From an uncultured Actinomycetes bacterium (GTDB taxonomy: Bacteria > Actinomycetota > Acidimicrobiia > Acidimicrobiales > SZUA-35), in the NCBI GenBank assembly GCA_902826025.1, contig CADEDH010000016.1, positions 52,423-103,606 on the forward strand: 51,184 nucleotides of DNA, in the 5' to 3' direction. This document shows, in pieces, positions 31,824-39,664 of this stretch (within the stretch, counting starts at the first letter, position 1; each line of letters opens with the position of its first letter). The translations under genes and the position numbers were made by a program. The notes beneath the pieces are model-generated. The model did not search any database, was not told the origin of the DNA, and worked only from the letters and a program-made list of their open reading frames with translations.

Positions 31824-32666
31824 CTAGTTGAAGCCGCGGGAGTCCTGCTTGAGGGCGGTGTCGACGCAGAGGGCGGAGGCCACCACCATCGAGCGCAAGG
31901 GATCAGGCAGGGCCTGGTGGATCTGCACCACGTAGTTGTCGGCCGTGGTGAACAGGGTCTTGGCCAACCCCTCCCACGTCTTGGTGATCCGGGCCACCTC
32001 GTTGCCCCCGGCGTCCTGGATGGAGAAGTTCCAGGCCCGCCAGTTCTCGGCGTTGATCGACCCGATCCGCTGCCCGCCCACCATCAGGCCGAAGCGGATC
32101 TTGCCCACCATGTTCTCCTGCTGCACCAGGCCGATGATGGTGCCCTGGGCGTCGCGGATCTCGACCTTGGACTTCACGAGCTTGGCCGGCCGGGTGAGGG
32201 CCAGCTGCACGTTGCCGGCCATGTCGACCACCTGGTAGGAGTGGGTCATGAACTGGTCGAGCGAGGAGACCACCCGCACGACCTTCTTGATCATCGACTG
32301 GCCCACCTGACGGACGGCCCCGATCTGGTTGCCTTCCTGGTTGAAGATGGCGTACTCGGCCGAGATCTCGATCAGCTTGGCCTTCTGGTTCACCACCAGC
32401 ACCGGCTCGGTGAAGATCGTGCCTCCACCCCCGCCGGCCGTCGGTGCGACCCCGGCCCGGGCCTGCACCTGGTGCTGGATCTGCTGGGCCGAGTGGTTGA
32501 CCACGGGGACACCGGATCCGGGGCCGGCCACGGCGGGATCGGTGCCCTGCTGGCCGTGCGACGCCACCTGTTCGGTCCAGCGGGAGCCATCCCACCAGCG
32601 GTATTCGTGACGGCCGAAGGGATCGGGATGCCAACCGGATGGAGCTGCGCCACCGACATTCGTCAT
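31824..32666 (-). CDS. DUF2510 plus scramblase/LURP-one-like protein
   Basis: A 280-residue protein. Near the N-terminus the segment GWHPDPFGRHEYRWWDGSRW (about 12-31) is a DUF2510 domain, common in actinobacterial membrane-associated proteins. After a Gln/Gly-rich linker the main domain (about 85-270) resembles phospholipid scramblase/LURP-one-related proteins: TEPVLVVNQKAKLIEISAEY, DMAGNVQLALTRPAKLVKSK, GKIRFGLMVGGQRIGSI and TLFTTADNYVVQIH. Such proteins bind membranes or lipids; function in bacteria is not established. The ATG at 32666 is preferred to the one three codons upstream. Confidence 0.85.
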   Translation of the reverse strand: MTNVGGAAPSGWHPDPFGRHEYRWWDGSRWTEQVASHGQQGTDPAVAGPGSGVPVVNHSAQQIQHQVQARAGVAPTAGGGGGTIFTEPVLVVNQKAKLIEISAEYAIFNQEGNQIGAVRQVGQSMIKKVVRVVSSLDQFMTHSYQVVDMAGNVQLALTRPAKLVKSKVEIRDAQGTIIGLVQQENMVGKIRFGLMVGGQRIGSINAENWRAWNFSIQDAGGNEVARITKTWEGLAKTLFTTADNYVVQIHQALPDPLRSMVVASALCVDTALKQDSRGFN

Positions 32667-32757
32667 GGTGCCCACTGTATTCGGGCGCGGAGATGGCCCG
32701 GCGCCGGCCCCCCGACCGGCGCCGGGCCCGAGCTCGGGAACCCGGAGGGTCGTCCCC

Positions 32758-34686
32758 TCAGGCCTGGACCTTCTCCTCGGTCGACACGGGCTCGGTGACG
32801 TACTCGGCCAGGTCGGCCTGGCGGGTCCAGGCGAAGTAGTCGACGTTGCGGTACGGCGAGTTGACCACGATCCGGCCCCGGTCGTTGCGGTAGTAGGTGG
32901 TCATGCCGGGATGGGTCCACACCATGTTCTCGTGCTCGGCGTCCACCCGCTCGTTGTAGGCGTCGTGGACGTCCTGGCGGATCTCCACCGAACCGAGACC
33001 CTGTTCGGCCATCTGCTCGATCAGGCTCATGATGTAGTTGACCTGCATCTCCACCACGAAGATGAGGCTGCCGCCGTGGCCGGGCTGGAGGTTCGGCCCG
33101 TACAGGGTGAAGAAGTTGGGGAACTCGGGGATGACGGTGCCGATGTAGGCCTTGGCGTTGTCGTCTTCCCACACCTCACGCAGCGGTCGCCCCTCGCGGC
33201 CCACGGCGTCGAAGGTGGTGATGAAGCGGAGCACGTCGAACCCGGTGGCCAGCACCAGCACGTCGGCCTCGTAGCGCGACCCGTCGGCCGTCACCAGCGC
33301 ATCGGGCTCCACCTTCGTCACCCGCTCGGTGACCAGCTCCACCTTGGGATTGCGCAGCATCCGGTACCAGCCGTTGTCCATCAGCATCCGCTTGCCGAAC
33401 GGCGGGTAGGTGGGCAGCACCTTGTCGAACAGGTCCTGGCGGTCGCCCAGCTCGCTCTGGATGTACTTGGTGAAGTAGGCCCGGTGGGCGTCGTTCTGGG
33501 CGTTGAGCGAGCGCTCGGGGTGATCCCAGTTGGGGTCCTTGTGGAGGGCGGCGTAGGTGCGGTCGTTGAACGTCCAGCCCAGGCGGACCCGGTACCAGGC
33601 CTGGTAGATCGGCACTTCCCGGAACAGGAACCGCATCGGCTCGGGCACCGGCTTGCGGAACTGGTCGAACGGGGCGGCCCAGTGGTTCGACTTCTGGAAG
33701 ATCGTCAGGTGCTCGACCTTGTCCTGGATCTCGGGGCCGATCTGCATGCAGCTGGCCCCGTTGCCGATGATGGCCACCTTCTTGCCCGTGAGGTCGACAT
33801 CGTCGCGCCAGGCGGCGGTGTGGAACGAGGGACCGGCGAAGCTCTCGAGCCCTTCGATGTCGGGGAAGACGAGCGGGTTGAAGATGCCGGTGCCGCTGAT
33901 CACGATGTTGGCCTCGGTCTCCTCCACCGAGCCGTCGGGCAGGCGGAGGGTGACAGCCCACTTCTGTTCCCGGGGCTGGTAGCGGGCCGTCTCAACCGTG
34001 GTCTCGAAGCGGATGTGGGGCCGCAGGTTCAGGCGGTCGGCCACCGACTCCAGGTAGCCCCACAGCTCGTCGCGCAGGCAGAAGTACATCTTCCAGTCGT
34101 GCTGGGCGAAGGAGAACGAGTACAGGTGGTTCGGGGTGTCGACCCCGGCCCCCGGGTAGTGGTTCTCCAGCCACGTGCCGCCCACCGAGTGCTTCTTCTC
34201 GACGATCTCGAACGGCACCCCGGCGGCCTGGAGGTTGGCGCCGGCGGCGATGCCCGACACGCCGGCCCCGATCACCAGCACCTTGAAGCCTGCGGGCACG
34301 TTGATCTTCTTGCGCTCCAGCGGCTTGTGGCCGAGCTGAGCCTTGGTGAACTCGCCGTACTCCTCGGGCACGGTCTCGCCCATGCACCAGCTCAGCATGC
34401 GTACCAGCAGCGCCGGGTCGGGATCGGGGATGGCCACCGGGCGCCCGGCCTTCCAGGCGGTGATCGCCTCCAACGCCGACTCCCGCACCTCGGCCTGGCG
34501 CTCCTCGGGCAGACCGCCCGTGTCGTTGTCGCCCATGCCCTGCTGGCGTGTGACGCGGTAGGGGTCGTCGAGCCAGTGCATCTCGCCGGTGAGCTGGACC
34601 AGCGTCATGAGCAGTGTGGGGATGTTGGCCACGGCGACGGCCTCAGCCAGCAGCTCATCATCGGTTCGGGTTTCGACATCAGCCAT
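32758..34686 (-). CDS. Baeyer-Villiger-type flavin monooxygenase
   Basis: A 642-residue FAD- and NADPH-dependent monooxygenase. An N-terminal extension of about 130 residues precedes the FAD Rossmann motif VLVIGAGVSG (about 136-145), as in 4-hydroxyacetophenone monooxygenase-like enzymes. Further marks are SVGGTWLENHYPGAGVD, the Baeyer-Villiger fingerprint FxGxxxHxxxW in FAGPSFHTAAW (followed by Arg rather than the usual Pro/Asp), the second nucleotide motif VAIIGNGASCMQI and VLATGFDVLRF. It would turn ketones into esters or lactones; substrate unknown. The ATG at 34686 is preferred over the start at 34767. Confidence 0.93.
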   Translation of the reverse strand: MADVETRTDDELLAEAVAVANIPTLLMTLVQLTGEMHWLDDPYRVTRQQGMGDNDTGGLPEERQAEVRESALEAITAWKAGRPVAIPDPDPALLVRMLSWCMGETVPEEYGEFTKAQLGHKPLERKKINVPAGFKVLVIGAGVSGIAAGANLQAAGVPFEIVEKKHSVGGTWLENHYPGAGVDTPNHLYSFSFAQHDWKMYFCLRDELWGYLESVADRLNLRPHIRFETTVETARYQPREQKWAVTLRLPDGSVEETEANIVISGTGIFNPLVFPDIEGLESFAGPSFHTAAWRDDVDLTGKKVAIIGNGASCMQIGPEIQDKVEHLTIFQKSNHWAAPFDQFRKPVPEPMRFLFREVPIYQAWYRVRLGWTFNDRTYAALHKDPNWDHPERSLNAQNDAHRAYFTKYIQSELGDRQDLFDKVLPTYPPFGKRMLMDNGWYRMLRNPKVELVTERVTKVEPDALVTADGSRYEADVLVLATGFDVLRFITTFDAVGREGRPLREVWEDDNAKAYIGTVIPEFPNFFTLYGPNLQPGHGGSLIFVVEMQVNYIMSLIEQMAEQGLGSVEIRQDVHDAYNERVDAEHENMVWTHPGMTTYYRNDRGRIVVNSPYRNVDYFAWTRQADLAEYVTEPVSTEEKVQA

Positions 34687-34758
34687 GCCCGACCCTACCT
34701 CCGGGGTGTGACACCATCGAAGTTGAGCCGGCTCAGTTCGAGCCAGGCCAACTTCCCC

Positions 34759-34822
34759 GGCGATCACTCAGTACCTGGCGATCACTCAGTACTGGGCGAT
34801 CACTCAGTACCTGGCGATCACT
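34759..34822 (-). repeat. 18-base tandem repeat containing the stop codon of the 34804 gene
   Basis: Read on the minus strand, GTGATCGCC-AGG/CAG-TACTGA is repeated: it is the last five codons plus stop of the oxidoreductase gene (VIARY-stop), then two more copies (the middle one with CAG for AGG) and a final GTGATCGCC. Plus-strand units are 34759-34776, 34777-34794, 34795-34812 and a partial copy to 34822. Confidence 0.9.
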
Positions 34823-35856
34823 TTGCGGGCCAGGTCTTCGGTGATCCGATAGCGGGCCTTGTTGGGATAGATGAAGTTGACCCCGGTGATGCCGGCCGCC
34901 TCCAACGCCTTCAGCTGCTCGGTCACCTCGTCCGGCTGGCCGGCGATGCAGAAGTTGCGGACGATCTCGGGCGTGATGAACCGGGCCTCGTCCCGGTCGA
35001 GGTACACGTAGTGGCTCTGGTGCAGCTGCTGGTGGCTGCGTTCGGCGTCCCGGGTGGCGTGGAAGGCGAGGTACTCCTCCCAGATCGGCAGCACGTAGGC
35101 CGGCGGGTCGGCCCCGGTGTCGCGGTGGAGGTCGACCAGGTAGTGGACATTGGCCATGATGGCCGACCCGCAGTCGGCGATCACCCGGTCGGACTCGAGC
35201 GTCTCCCCCGGCTCCAACAGCACCAGGTTGCACAGGGCGACCACCTCGAAATTGTCGAGGCTCCGGCCCGACCGGGCCGCCCCCTTGGCCAGGTTGGCCG
35301 CCACCGAGGGCGGGGTACCGCCCCGGGGCAGGCTGGTGACGAGCCCGTCGCCGATCTCGCCGGCCAGGGCCTGGGCCATCGGCCCCAGGCCGCCCAGGTG
35401 GATGGGGATGGGGGCCTCCGCGTGGCCCAGCTGCGAGTTCTGGAACCGAACCAGCTGCGTCACCCCCTCAGCCGTGTAGGCCACCTCCTCCCCCGCCAGC
35501 AGGCCCTGCACCACCCGCACGTACTCCTTCATCCGGGCCACGCCCATCGGCTTCTGGCCCAGCGTCCGTACCGCCGTGTTCCCCGCCCCGATCCCGAGGA
35601 ACGTCCGGCCCGGGGCCAGCTTGTTGATGGTGGCGATGGCGTTGGCCAGCACCGGGGCCTGGCGCAGGGCGGGGATGGCCAGCCCGGTACCGAGCCGTAT
35701 CTTGCGGGTCTGCTGGGCCGCCAAGGCCAGCAGGGGGAACGGGTTCGACATGAGCAGCTGGCTGTCGGGAGCCCAGGCGAACGTGTAGCCCAGGTTCTCG
35801 GCGAAGGCGATGTAGCCCACGTCCTCGATGGCCCCTGCGGTCACTCCGAAGTCCAT
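34804..35856 (-). CDS. F420-type luciferase-like (LLM) oxidoreductase
   Basis: A 350-residue luciferase-like monooxygenase superfamily protein, probably F420-dependent as is common in actinobacteria. It starts MDFGVTAGAIEDVGYIAFAE and contains IRLGTGLAIPALRQAPVLAN, the LAPGRTFLGIGAGNTAVRTL strand-loop and an IHLGGLGPMAQALAGEIGDG segment, all typical TIM-barrel features. It lies upstream of the monooxygenase gene on the same strand, with the 18-base repeat between them. The ATG at 35856 is preferred to 35928, which would overlap the divergent gene. Confidence 0.9.
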   Translation of the reverse strand: MDFGVTAGAIEDVGYIAFAENLGYTFAWAPDSQLLMSNPFPLLALAAQQTRKIRLGTGLAIPALRQAPVLANAIATINKLAPGRTFLGIGAGNTAVRTLGQKPMGVARMKEYVRVVQGLLAGEEVAYTAEGVTQLVRFQNSQLGHAEAPIPIHLGGLGPMAQALAGEIGDGLVTSLPRGGTPPSVAANLAKGAARSGRSLDNFEVVALCNLVLLEPGETLESDRVIADCGSAIMANVHYLVDLHRDTGADPPAYVLPIWEEYLAFHATRDAERSHQQLHQSHYVYLDRDEARFITPEIVRNFCIAGQPDEVTEQLKALEAAGITGVNFIYPNKARYRITEDLARKVIARY

Positions 35857-35909
35857 GGCCGGGAACGCTAGTTGCTCCCCGGCGCCGTCGCCGGCTGGGC
35901 GCCCGTCAC

Positions 35910-35915
35910 TAGGGT
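35910..35915 (+). promoter_or_regulatory. -10 box for a leaderless mRNA
   Basis: TAGGGT is followed by 6 bases and the ATG at 35922. This is the same TANNNT-to-start spacing seen at the toxin-antitoxin and secreted-protein genes. Confidence 0.4.
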
Positions 35916-35921
35916 GACCCG

Positions 35922-37139
35922 ATGGCACAGCACGGGACGGGTCCGCGGGTGGTGGTGGTCGGCGGCGGCATCGCCGGGGTGAGCGCGGCCTACGCCCTGG
36001 CCCGGCACCCCTCGGCGCCGGCCGTCACCCTGATCGAAGCCGAGGGTCAGCTGGCCCACCACACCACCGGCCGCTCGGCCGCCCAGCTGATCGAGAACTA
36101 CGGCACCCATCCCCTGCGGGCGCTGACCAAGGCCAGCCTCCCCTACTTCCTGCATCCCCCGGAGGGCCTGGCCGACGGGCCGTTGCTGGAGCGACGCGGC
36201 GTGCTCAGCGTGGCCGATGATGCCCGCAGCGCCGAGTTCGACCAGCAACTGGCCGAGGGCATCGCCGTCAACCCCACCATCGCCGAGGTCCCGGTGGCCG
36301 AGGCGGTGGCCCTGTTCCCCGCCCTGCGGCCCGAGCCCATAGCCCGGGCGCTGTGGGAGCCCGAGTCCTACGCCATCGACGTGGCCGCCGTCCACCAGAG
36401 CTTCGTGCGCGGCCTCCGCCGGGCCGGCGGCACCGTCGCCCTCCACCACCGGGCGCTGCGGATCGAGCGCGCCGGCTCGGGCTGGCGGATCCGCACCGGT
36501 GCCGGCGGGGCGGCGGCGCCGGACCCGAGCGTGCCCGGCGACGGGGACGGCCCGGTGTTGGAGGCCGACGTGGTGATCAACGCCGCCGGGGCCTGGGGCG
36601 ATGACGTGGCCCGCCGGGCCGAGCTCACCCCGATCGGGCTCCGACCCCTGCGACGCACGGCGTTCATGGTGGCCAGCCGGTTCGAGGGCTCCGGGGCCTG
36701 GCCGCTGGTGGCCGACATCGAGCACCGCTGGTACGTGAAGCCCGACGGGGTGCAGTTCCTGTGCTCCCCGGCCGACGAGACGCCTTCGGCCCCATGCGAC
36801 GCCAAACCGGAGGAGGTCGACGTGGCCCGGGCCATCGATGCCATCAACGGAGCTACCACGATCGGGATCCGCTCAGTGGCCTCGTCGTGGGCCGGGCTGC
36901 GCACCTTCACCCCCGACCGCACGATGGCCATCGGACCCGACCCGTCCGAGCCCACCTTCCTATGGTGCGTGGGCCAGGGCGGCACCGGTATCCAGAGCTC
37001 CCCCGGAGCCGGTCAGCTCGTGGCCGACCTGGCCCTCGACGGCCGCCCCGGCCCCACCTTCGATCCGTCCGAGCTCGGCGGCCTCACCCTCGACCCCACC
37101 GCCTTCGGCCCGGCTCGCTTCCTACCGCCGGCGCCGTGA
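35922..37139 (+). CDS. FAD-dependent oxidoreductase (DAO/glycine-oxidase type)
   Basis: A 405-residue FAD enzyme of the D-amino-acid oxidase fold. The FAD-binding motif VVVVGGGIAGVSAAYALARH is at 10-29, an acidic residue ends the second strand (LIEAE, 38-42), TTGRSAAQL (48-56) contacts FAD, and the C-terminus has the WCVGQGGTGIQSSPGAGQL cofactor motif. It likely oxidises an amine or amino acid, producing hydrogen peroxide, or acts as a dehydrogenase; substrate not evident. Probably leaderless. Divergent from the LLM oxidoreductase with 65 bases between starts, and followed after 13 bases by ydcF-like gene. Confidence 0.92.
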   Translation: MAQHGTGPRVVVVGGGIAGVSAAYALARHPSAPAVTLIEAEGQLAHHTTGRSAAQLIENYGTHPLRALTKASLPYFLHPPEGLADGPLLERRGVLSVADDARSAEFDQQLAEGIAVNPTIAEVPVAEAVALFPALRPEPIARALWEPESYAIDVAAVHQSFVRGLRRAGGTVALHHRALRIERAGSGWRIRTGAGGAAAPDPSVPGDGDGPVLEADVVINAAGAWGDDVARRAELTPIGLRPLRRTAFMVASRFEGSGAWPLVADIEHRWYVKPDGVQFLCSPADETPSAPCDAKPEEVDVARAIDAINGATTIGIRSVASSWAGLRTFTPDRTMAIGPDPSEPTFLWCVGQGGTGIQSSPGAGQLVADLALDGRPGPTFDPSELGGLTLDPTAFGPARFLPPAP

Positions 37140-37152
37140 ACCGTCGGCTCCG

Positions 37153-37785
37153 ATGACGTGGCAGTGGCTTCCCCCGGGCCGCACGCGGCGCCGGGCGGTG
37201 CTCGGCGCGGCGGGGGCGATGCTGGCTTGGGCCGCGGCCACCGGCCAGCTGTTCGTGTGGCGCGACGACGCCGACCGCCCCTTGGCCCCGGCTGACGCCG
37301 TGGTGGTACTGGCCGGTGGCCGGTCGGAGCGGCTCGACCACGGTCTACGCCTCGCCGCCGAAGGGGTGGCTCCGGTGCTGGTCATCTCGAACGGCGCCGA
37401 ACCGACGTGGCCCGAGGCCAGGGCGGTGTGCCGGGGCGGGGCCGGGCCGGCCGGAGCGCCGACCGGAGTGCCGGCCGGAGCGCCCACCGGAGTAGAGGTG
37501 CTGTGCCCTCGCCCCGATCCCCAGCGCACGGCGGGCGAGGCGACGATGGTGGCCCGGCTGGCGGCCGAGCGGGGCTGGCGGCGGGTGGTGGTGGTCACGA
37601 GCGACTTCCACGCCCTGCGGTCCCGGCTGTGGTTCGAGCGGTGCGCCGCCGGGGCCTACGAGGTGGAGGTTGTGGGCGTCGACTCCCACTACAACCCGGC
37701 CCAGGTGTTGGGCCTGGCCATGCGGGAGCAGGTCGGCCTGCTGGCCGCCGTGACCGTCCAGCGGGGGTGTCCGCCGACGGCCTAG
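37153..37785 (+). CDS. YdcF/DUF218-family protein
   Basis: A 210-residue membrane-anchored protein of the SanA/ElyC/YdcF family, which is linked to envelope maintenance though its reaction is not defined. The N-terminal hydrophobic helix (AVLGAAGAMLAWAAATGQLF, 15-34) anchors the domain, followed by DAVVVLAGGRSERLDHGLRL, VLVISNGAEPTW and VVVVTSDFHALRSRLWF, with DSHYNP near the end. A short repeat-like insert (GAPTGVPAGAPTGVE) interrupts the core. It follows the FAD enzyme closely. Its stop overlaps the convergent homoserine kinase stop by four bases (CTAG). Confidence 0.88.
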   Translation: MTWQWLPPGRTRRRAVLGAAGAMLAWAAATGQLFVWRDDADRPLAPADAVVVLAGGRSERLDHGLRLAAEGVAPVLVISNGAEPTWPEARAVCRGGAGPAGAPTGVPAGAPTGVEVLCPRPDPQRTAGEATMVARLAAERGWRRVVVVTSDFHALRSRLWFERCAAGAYEVEVVGVDSHYNPAQVLGLAMREQVGLLAAVTVQRGCPPTA

Positions 37786-38615
37786 TCGACGACGACCGAG
37801 CCCGTGGTGTCGACGTCGAGGTGGAGCACCTTGCCGTTGACCGGCAGGCCGCTGGCCACCCGGTCGACGTGTTCGGCATCCACCACCACGGCCACCGCGG
37901 GACCGGACCCGCTGAGCCACGCCGCGGCCGCCCCCAGGTCGAGCGCGGCCTCGATGGCCAGGCGGGACGCAGGGCACCGGTCGAGCCGGGGCGGCTGGTG
38001 GAGCCGATCCTCGGTGGCCCGCCGCAGGAGGCTCATATCACCCTCGTAGAGTGCGGCCACCAGGAGGCCGAGTCGGCCCAGGTTGAACACGGCGTCGGCC
38101 CGGCTCACCATCGGCTCCAGGGCGAGTCGGGACTCGTCGGTGGGTGTCTCCATGTCGGGTACCCAGCACAGCACCCGGCCCGGCATGGTGGCCGCCAGCC
38201 GATGGCAGAGGTCGCCGGCGATCACGTGGACGCCACCGAACACCGAGGGGGCGGCATTGTCGCCGTGGCCCTCGATGGCGGCCACCACCGGGTAGGCCCG
38301 GCGCTGGGCCTCGGCCAGGTCCGCCCCCTGCTGCAACTCGGCCAGCACGGCGCCGGCGGCCCGGGCGGCGCCCGAGAAGCCGAGGCCCCGACCCGGCTCC
38401 AGGTCGAACCCGAACCACACAGGACCGGAGCCCCCCGCCCGTTCATAGGCGATCCGAGCGATGTGGTCGGGCCCGCAGGGTTCGCCCTCACCGGCATCGG
38501 AGACCCAGGCGTAGCGGGACAACGCCACCCCCAGCACGTCGAATCCGGGCCCGAGGTTGGCCGACGATCCAGGCGCACGCACACACGTCACGGATAGAGA
38601 GCGTAGAGCCCGCAC
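37782..38615 (-). CDS. thrB: Homoserine kinase (GHMP family)
   Basis: A 277-residue GHMP kinase that phosphorylates homoserine in threonine synthesis. Features are the N-terminal VTCVRAPGSSANLGPGFDVL, the ATP-binding loop GRGLGFSGAARAAGAVL (in typical ThrB GLGSSAA; here GLGFSGA) and the C-terminal AAAAWLSGSGPAVAVVVD motif. The protein is somewhat short compared with usual ThrB (about 300). thrC and hom are not nearby, so this is a stand-alone gene. GHMP homologs other than homoserine kinase cannot be excluded. Confidence 0.87.
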   Translation of the reverse strand: MRALRSLSVTCVRAPGSSANLGPGFDVLGVALSRYAWVSDAGEGEPCGPDHIARIAYERAGGSGPVWFGFDLEPGRGLGFSGAARAAGAVLAELQQGADLAEAQRRAYPVVAAIEGHGDNAAPSVFGGVHVIAGDLCHRLAATMPGRVLCWVPDMETPTDESRLALEPMVSRADAVFNLGRLGLLVAALYEGDMSLLRRATEDRLHQPPRLDRCPASRLAIEAALDLGAAAAWLSGSGPAVAVVVDAEHVDRVASGLPVNGKVLHLDVDTTGSVVVD

Positions 38616-38730
38616 CGGCTGATGACCGAAGGGGCGGCCGACGCCTTGCCGTGCCTCCTCCCCTAACGTCCGGAGCTCGTTCCAGGGGCATGAGCAGATC
38701 CACCTATCTAGTGGCTGTTGCTGCAGCGAC

Positions 38731-38745
38731 TACCTTCCCGCCATC
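38731..38745 (+). promoter_or_regulatory. -10 box followed by a possible ATC start codon
   Basis: TACCTT (38731-38736) is followed by CCCGCC and an ATC at 38743 that is in frame with the OmpA gene. The spacing matches other leaderless starts in the window. There is no canonical start codon in this frame until GTG 38872. Confidence 0.35.
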
Positions 38746-38871
38746 GGGCCTGGACCAGAGGATGGCGCCGTCGACGAGATCGACGATCTGATCGAGGAGC
38801 TCACCTCGGCCCCGTCCCCGCGCCCCCGGGCATCGCGCCGCGACGAGGCCGTCACCCCCTGGGGTCGCCTC

Positions 38872-39657
38872 GTGCTCCCCCTGGCTGCCGTCGGGGCGCT
38901 GGCCATCATCGGCCTCCTGGCCATCGCCGGGTACCGCGTGCTGGCTCCCCGCACCGAGTCGGCGGTGAGCAGGTCGGTCGCCACCGGCACCGCAGCGGGC
39001 ATCGGTGATCCGGCGCCGGGCGTGGCGTCCAGCGCCGCCTCGGCGCCCACCCCCACCACCCAGGCCGCCGTGGCCAGCGCCACCACCGCCGCCCTCACCC
39101 CGCCCTACGCCCCCGGCGAGGTGACCGCCGACAATCCCGATGGCGCCGTGCGCTACAGCGTGGTCAAGGGGGGCAAGCTGTACCTGAGAGGCTTCGTACC
39201 CACCCGGGAGGCGGCCGACATGATCGTGGCGATCAGCGGCAGCTTCATCGGCGGTCCGCAGAACGTGGTCGACGAGCAGTTCATCGATCCGTCGGTTCCG
39301 CTCGACGCCCCGACTGTGGTCTACGTGCGCGACGTCGTGCTGTTCGACCTGAACAGCACCGATCTCCGGCCCGAGTTCCTCCCCCTGATCGATTCGGCCA
39401 TGGTGTTCCTGCAGGCCAACCCGAACCAGACGATCACGGTGATCGGCCGGACCGACGCCACCGGATCGGCCCGGGTGAACGACCAGATCGGGTTGGCCCG
39501 GGCTCAGGCCATCATCGACCGCCTGGTGGGCCAGGGAGCCAACCCGGCTCAGCTCATCGCCCAGTCCCGGGGTGAGGCCGAGGCCACCCCGGCCACCGGC
39601 CCGGTGGCCGAAGACCGCTACGCCCAGATCGTGATCAACGGGGTGCTGGGCGGCTGA
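38872..39657 (+). CDS. OmpA/BON-domain envelope protein
   Basis: A membrane-anchored protein with one N-terminal hydrophobic helix (LAAVGALAIIGLLAIAGYRV), an Ala/Thr-rich linker, a BON-like domain (about 95-150, YSVVKGGKLYLRGFVPTREA) and a C-terminal OmpA domain (about 155-255) with peptidoglycan-contact residues in GRTDATGSARVNDQIGLARA. The order resembles mycobacterial ArfA/OmpATb. From the GTG at 38872 it has 261 residues, but the frame stays open upstream and codes for an acidic segment EDGAVDEIDDLIEELTS that looks real, so the true start is probably further upstream. Confidence 0.9.
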   Translation: MLPLAAVGALAIIGLLAIAGYRVLAPRTESAVSRSVATGTAAGIGDPAPGVASSAASAPTPTTQAAVASATTAALTPPYAPGEVTADNPDGAVRYSVVKGGKLYLRGFVPTREAADMIVAISGSFIGGPQNVVDEQFIDPSVPLDAPTVVYVRDVVLFDLNSTDLRPEFLPLIDSAMVFLQANPNQTITVIGRTDATGSARVNDQIGLARAQAIIDRLVGQGANPAQLIAQSRGEAEATPATGPVAEDRYAQIVINGVLGG

Positions 39658-39664
39658 GGTCGGC

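Noticed and set aside
32665-35871. 1068-codon plus-strand open frame over the monooxygenase and LLM genes
   Set aside because: It is a shadow of the minus-strand genes; the 18-base repeat stays open in this frame only by chance.
38144-38791. Plus-strand frame ending at 38791 as a possible start region for OmpA, including MSRSTYLVAVAAATTF
   Set aside because: It is out of frame with the OmpA gene, stops at 38791, and its upstream part is antisense to thrB.
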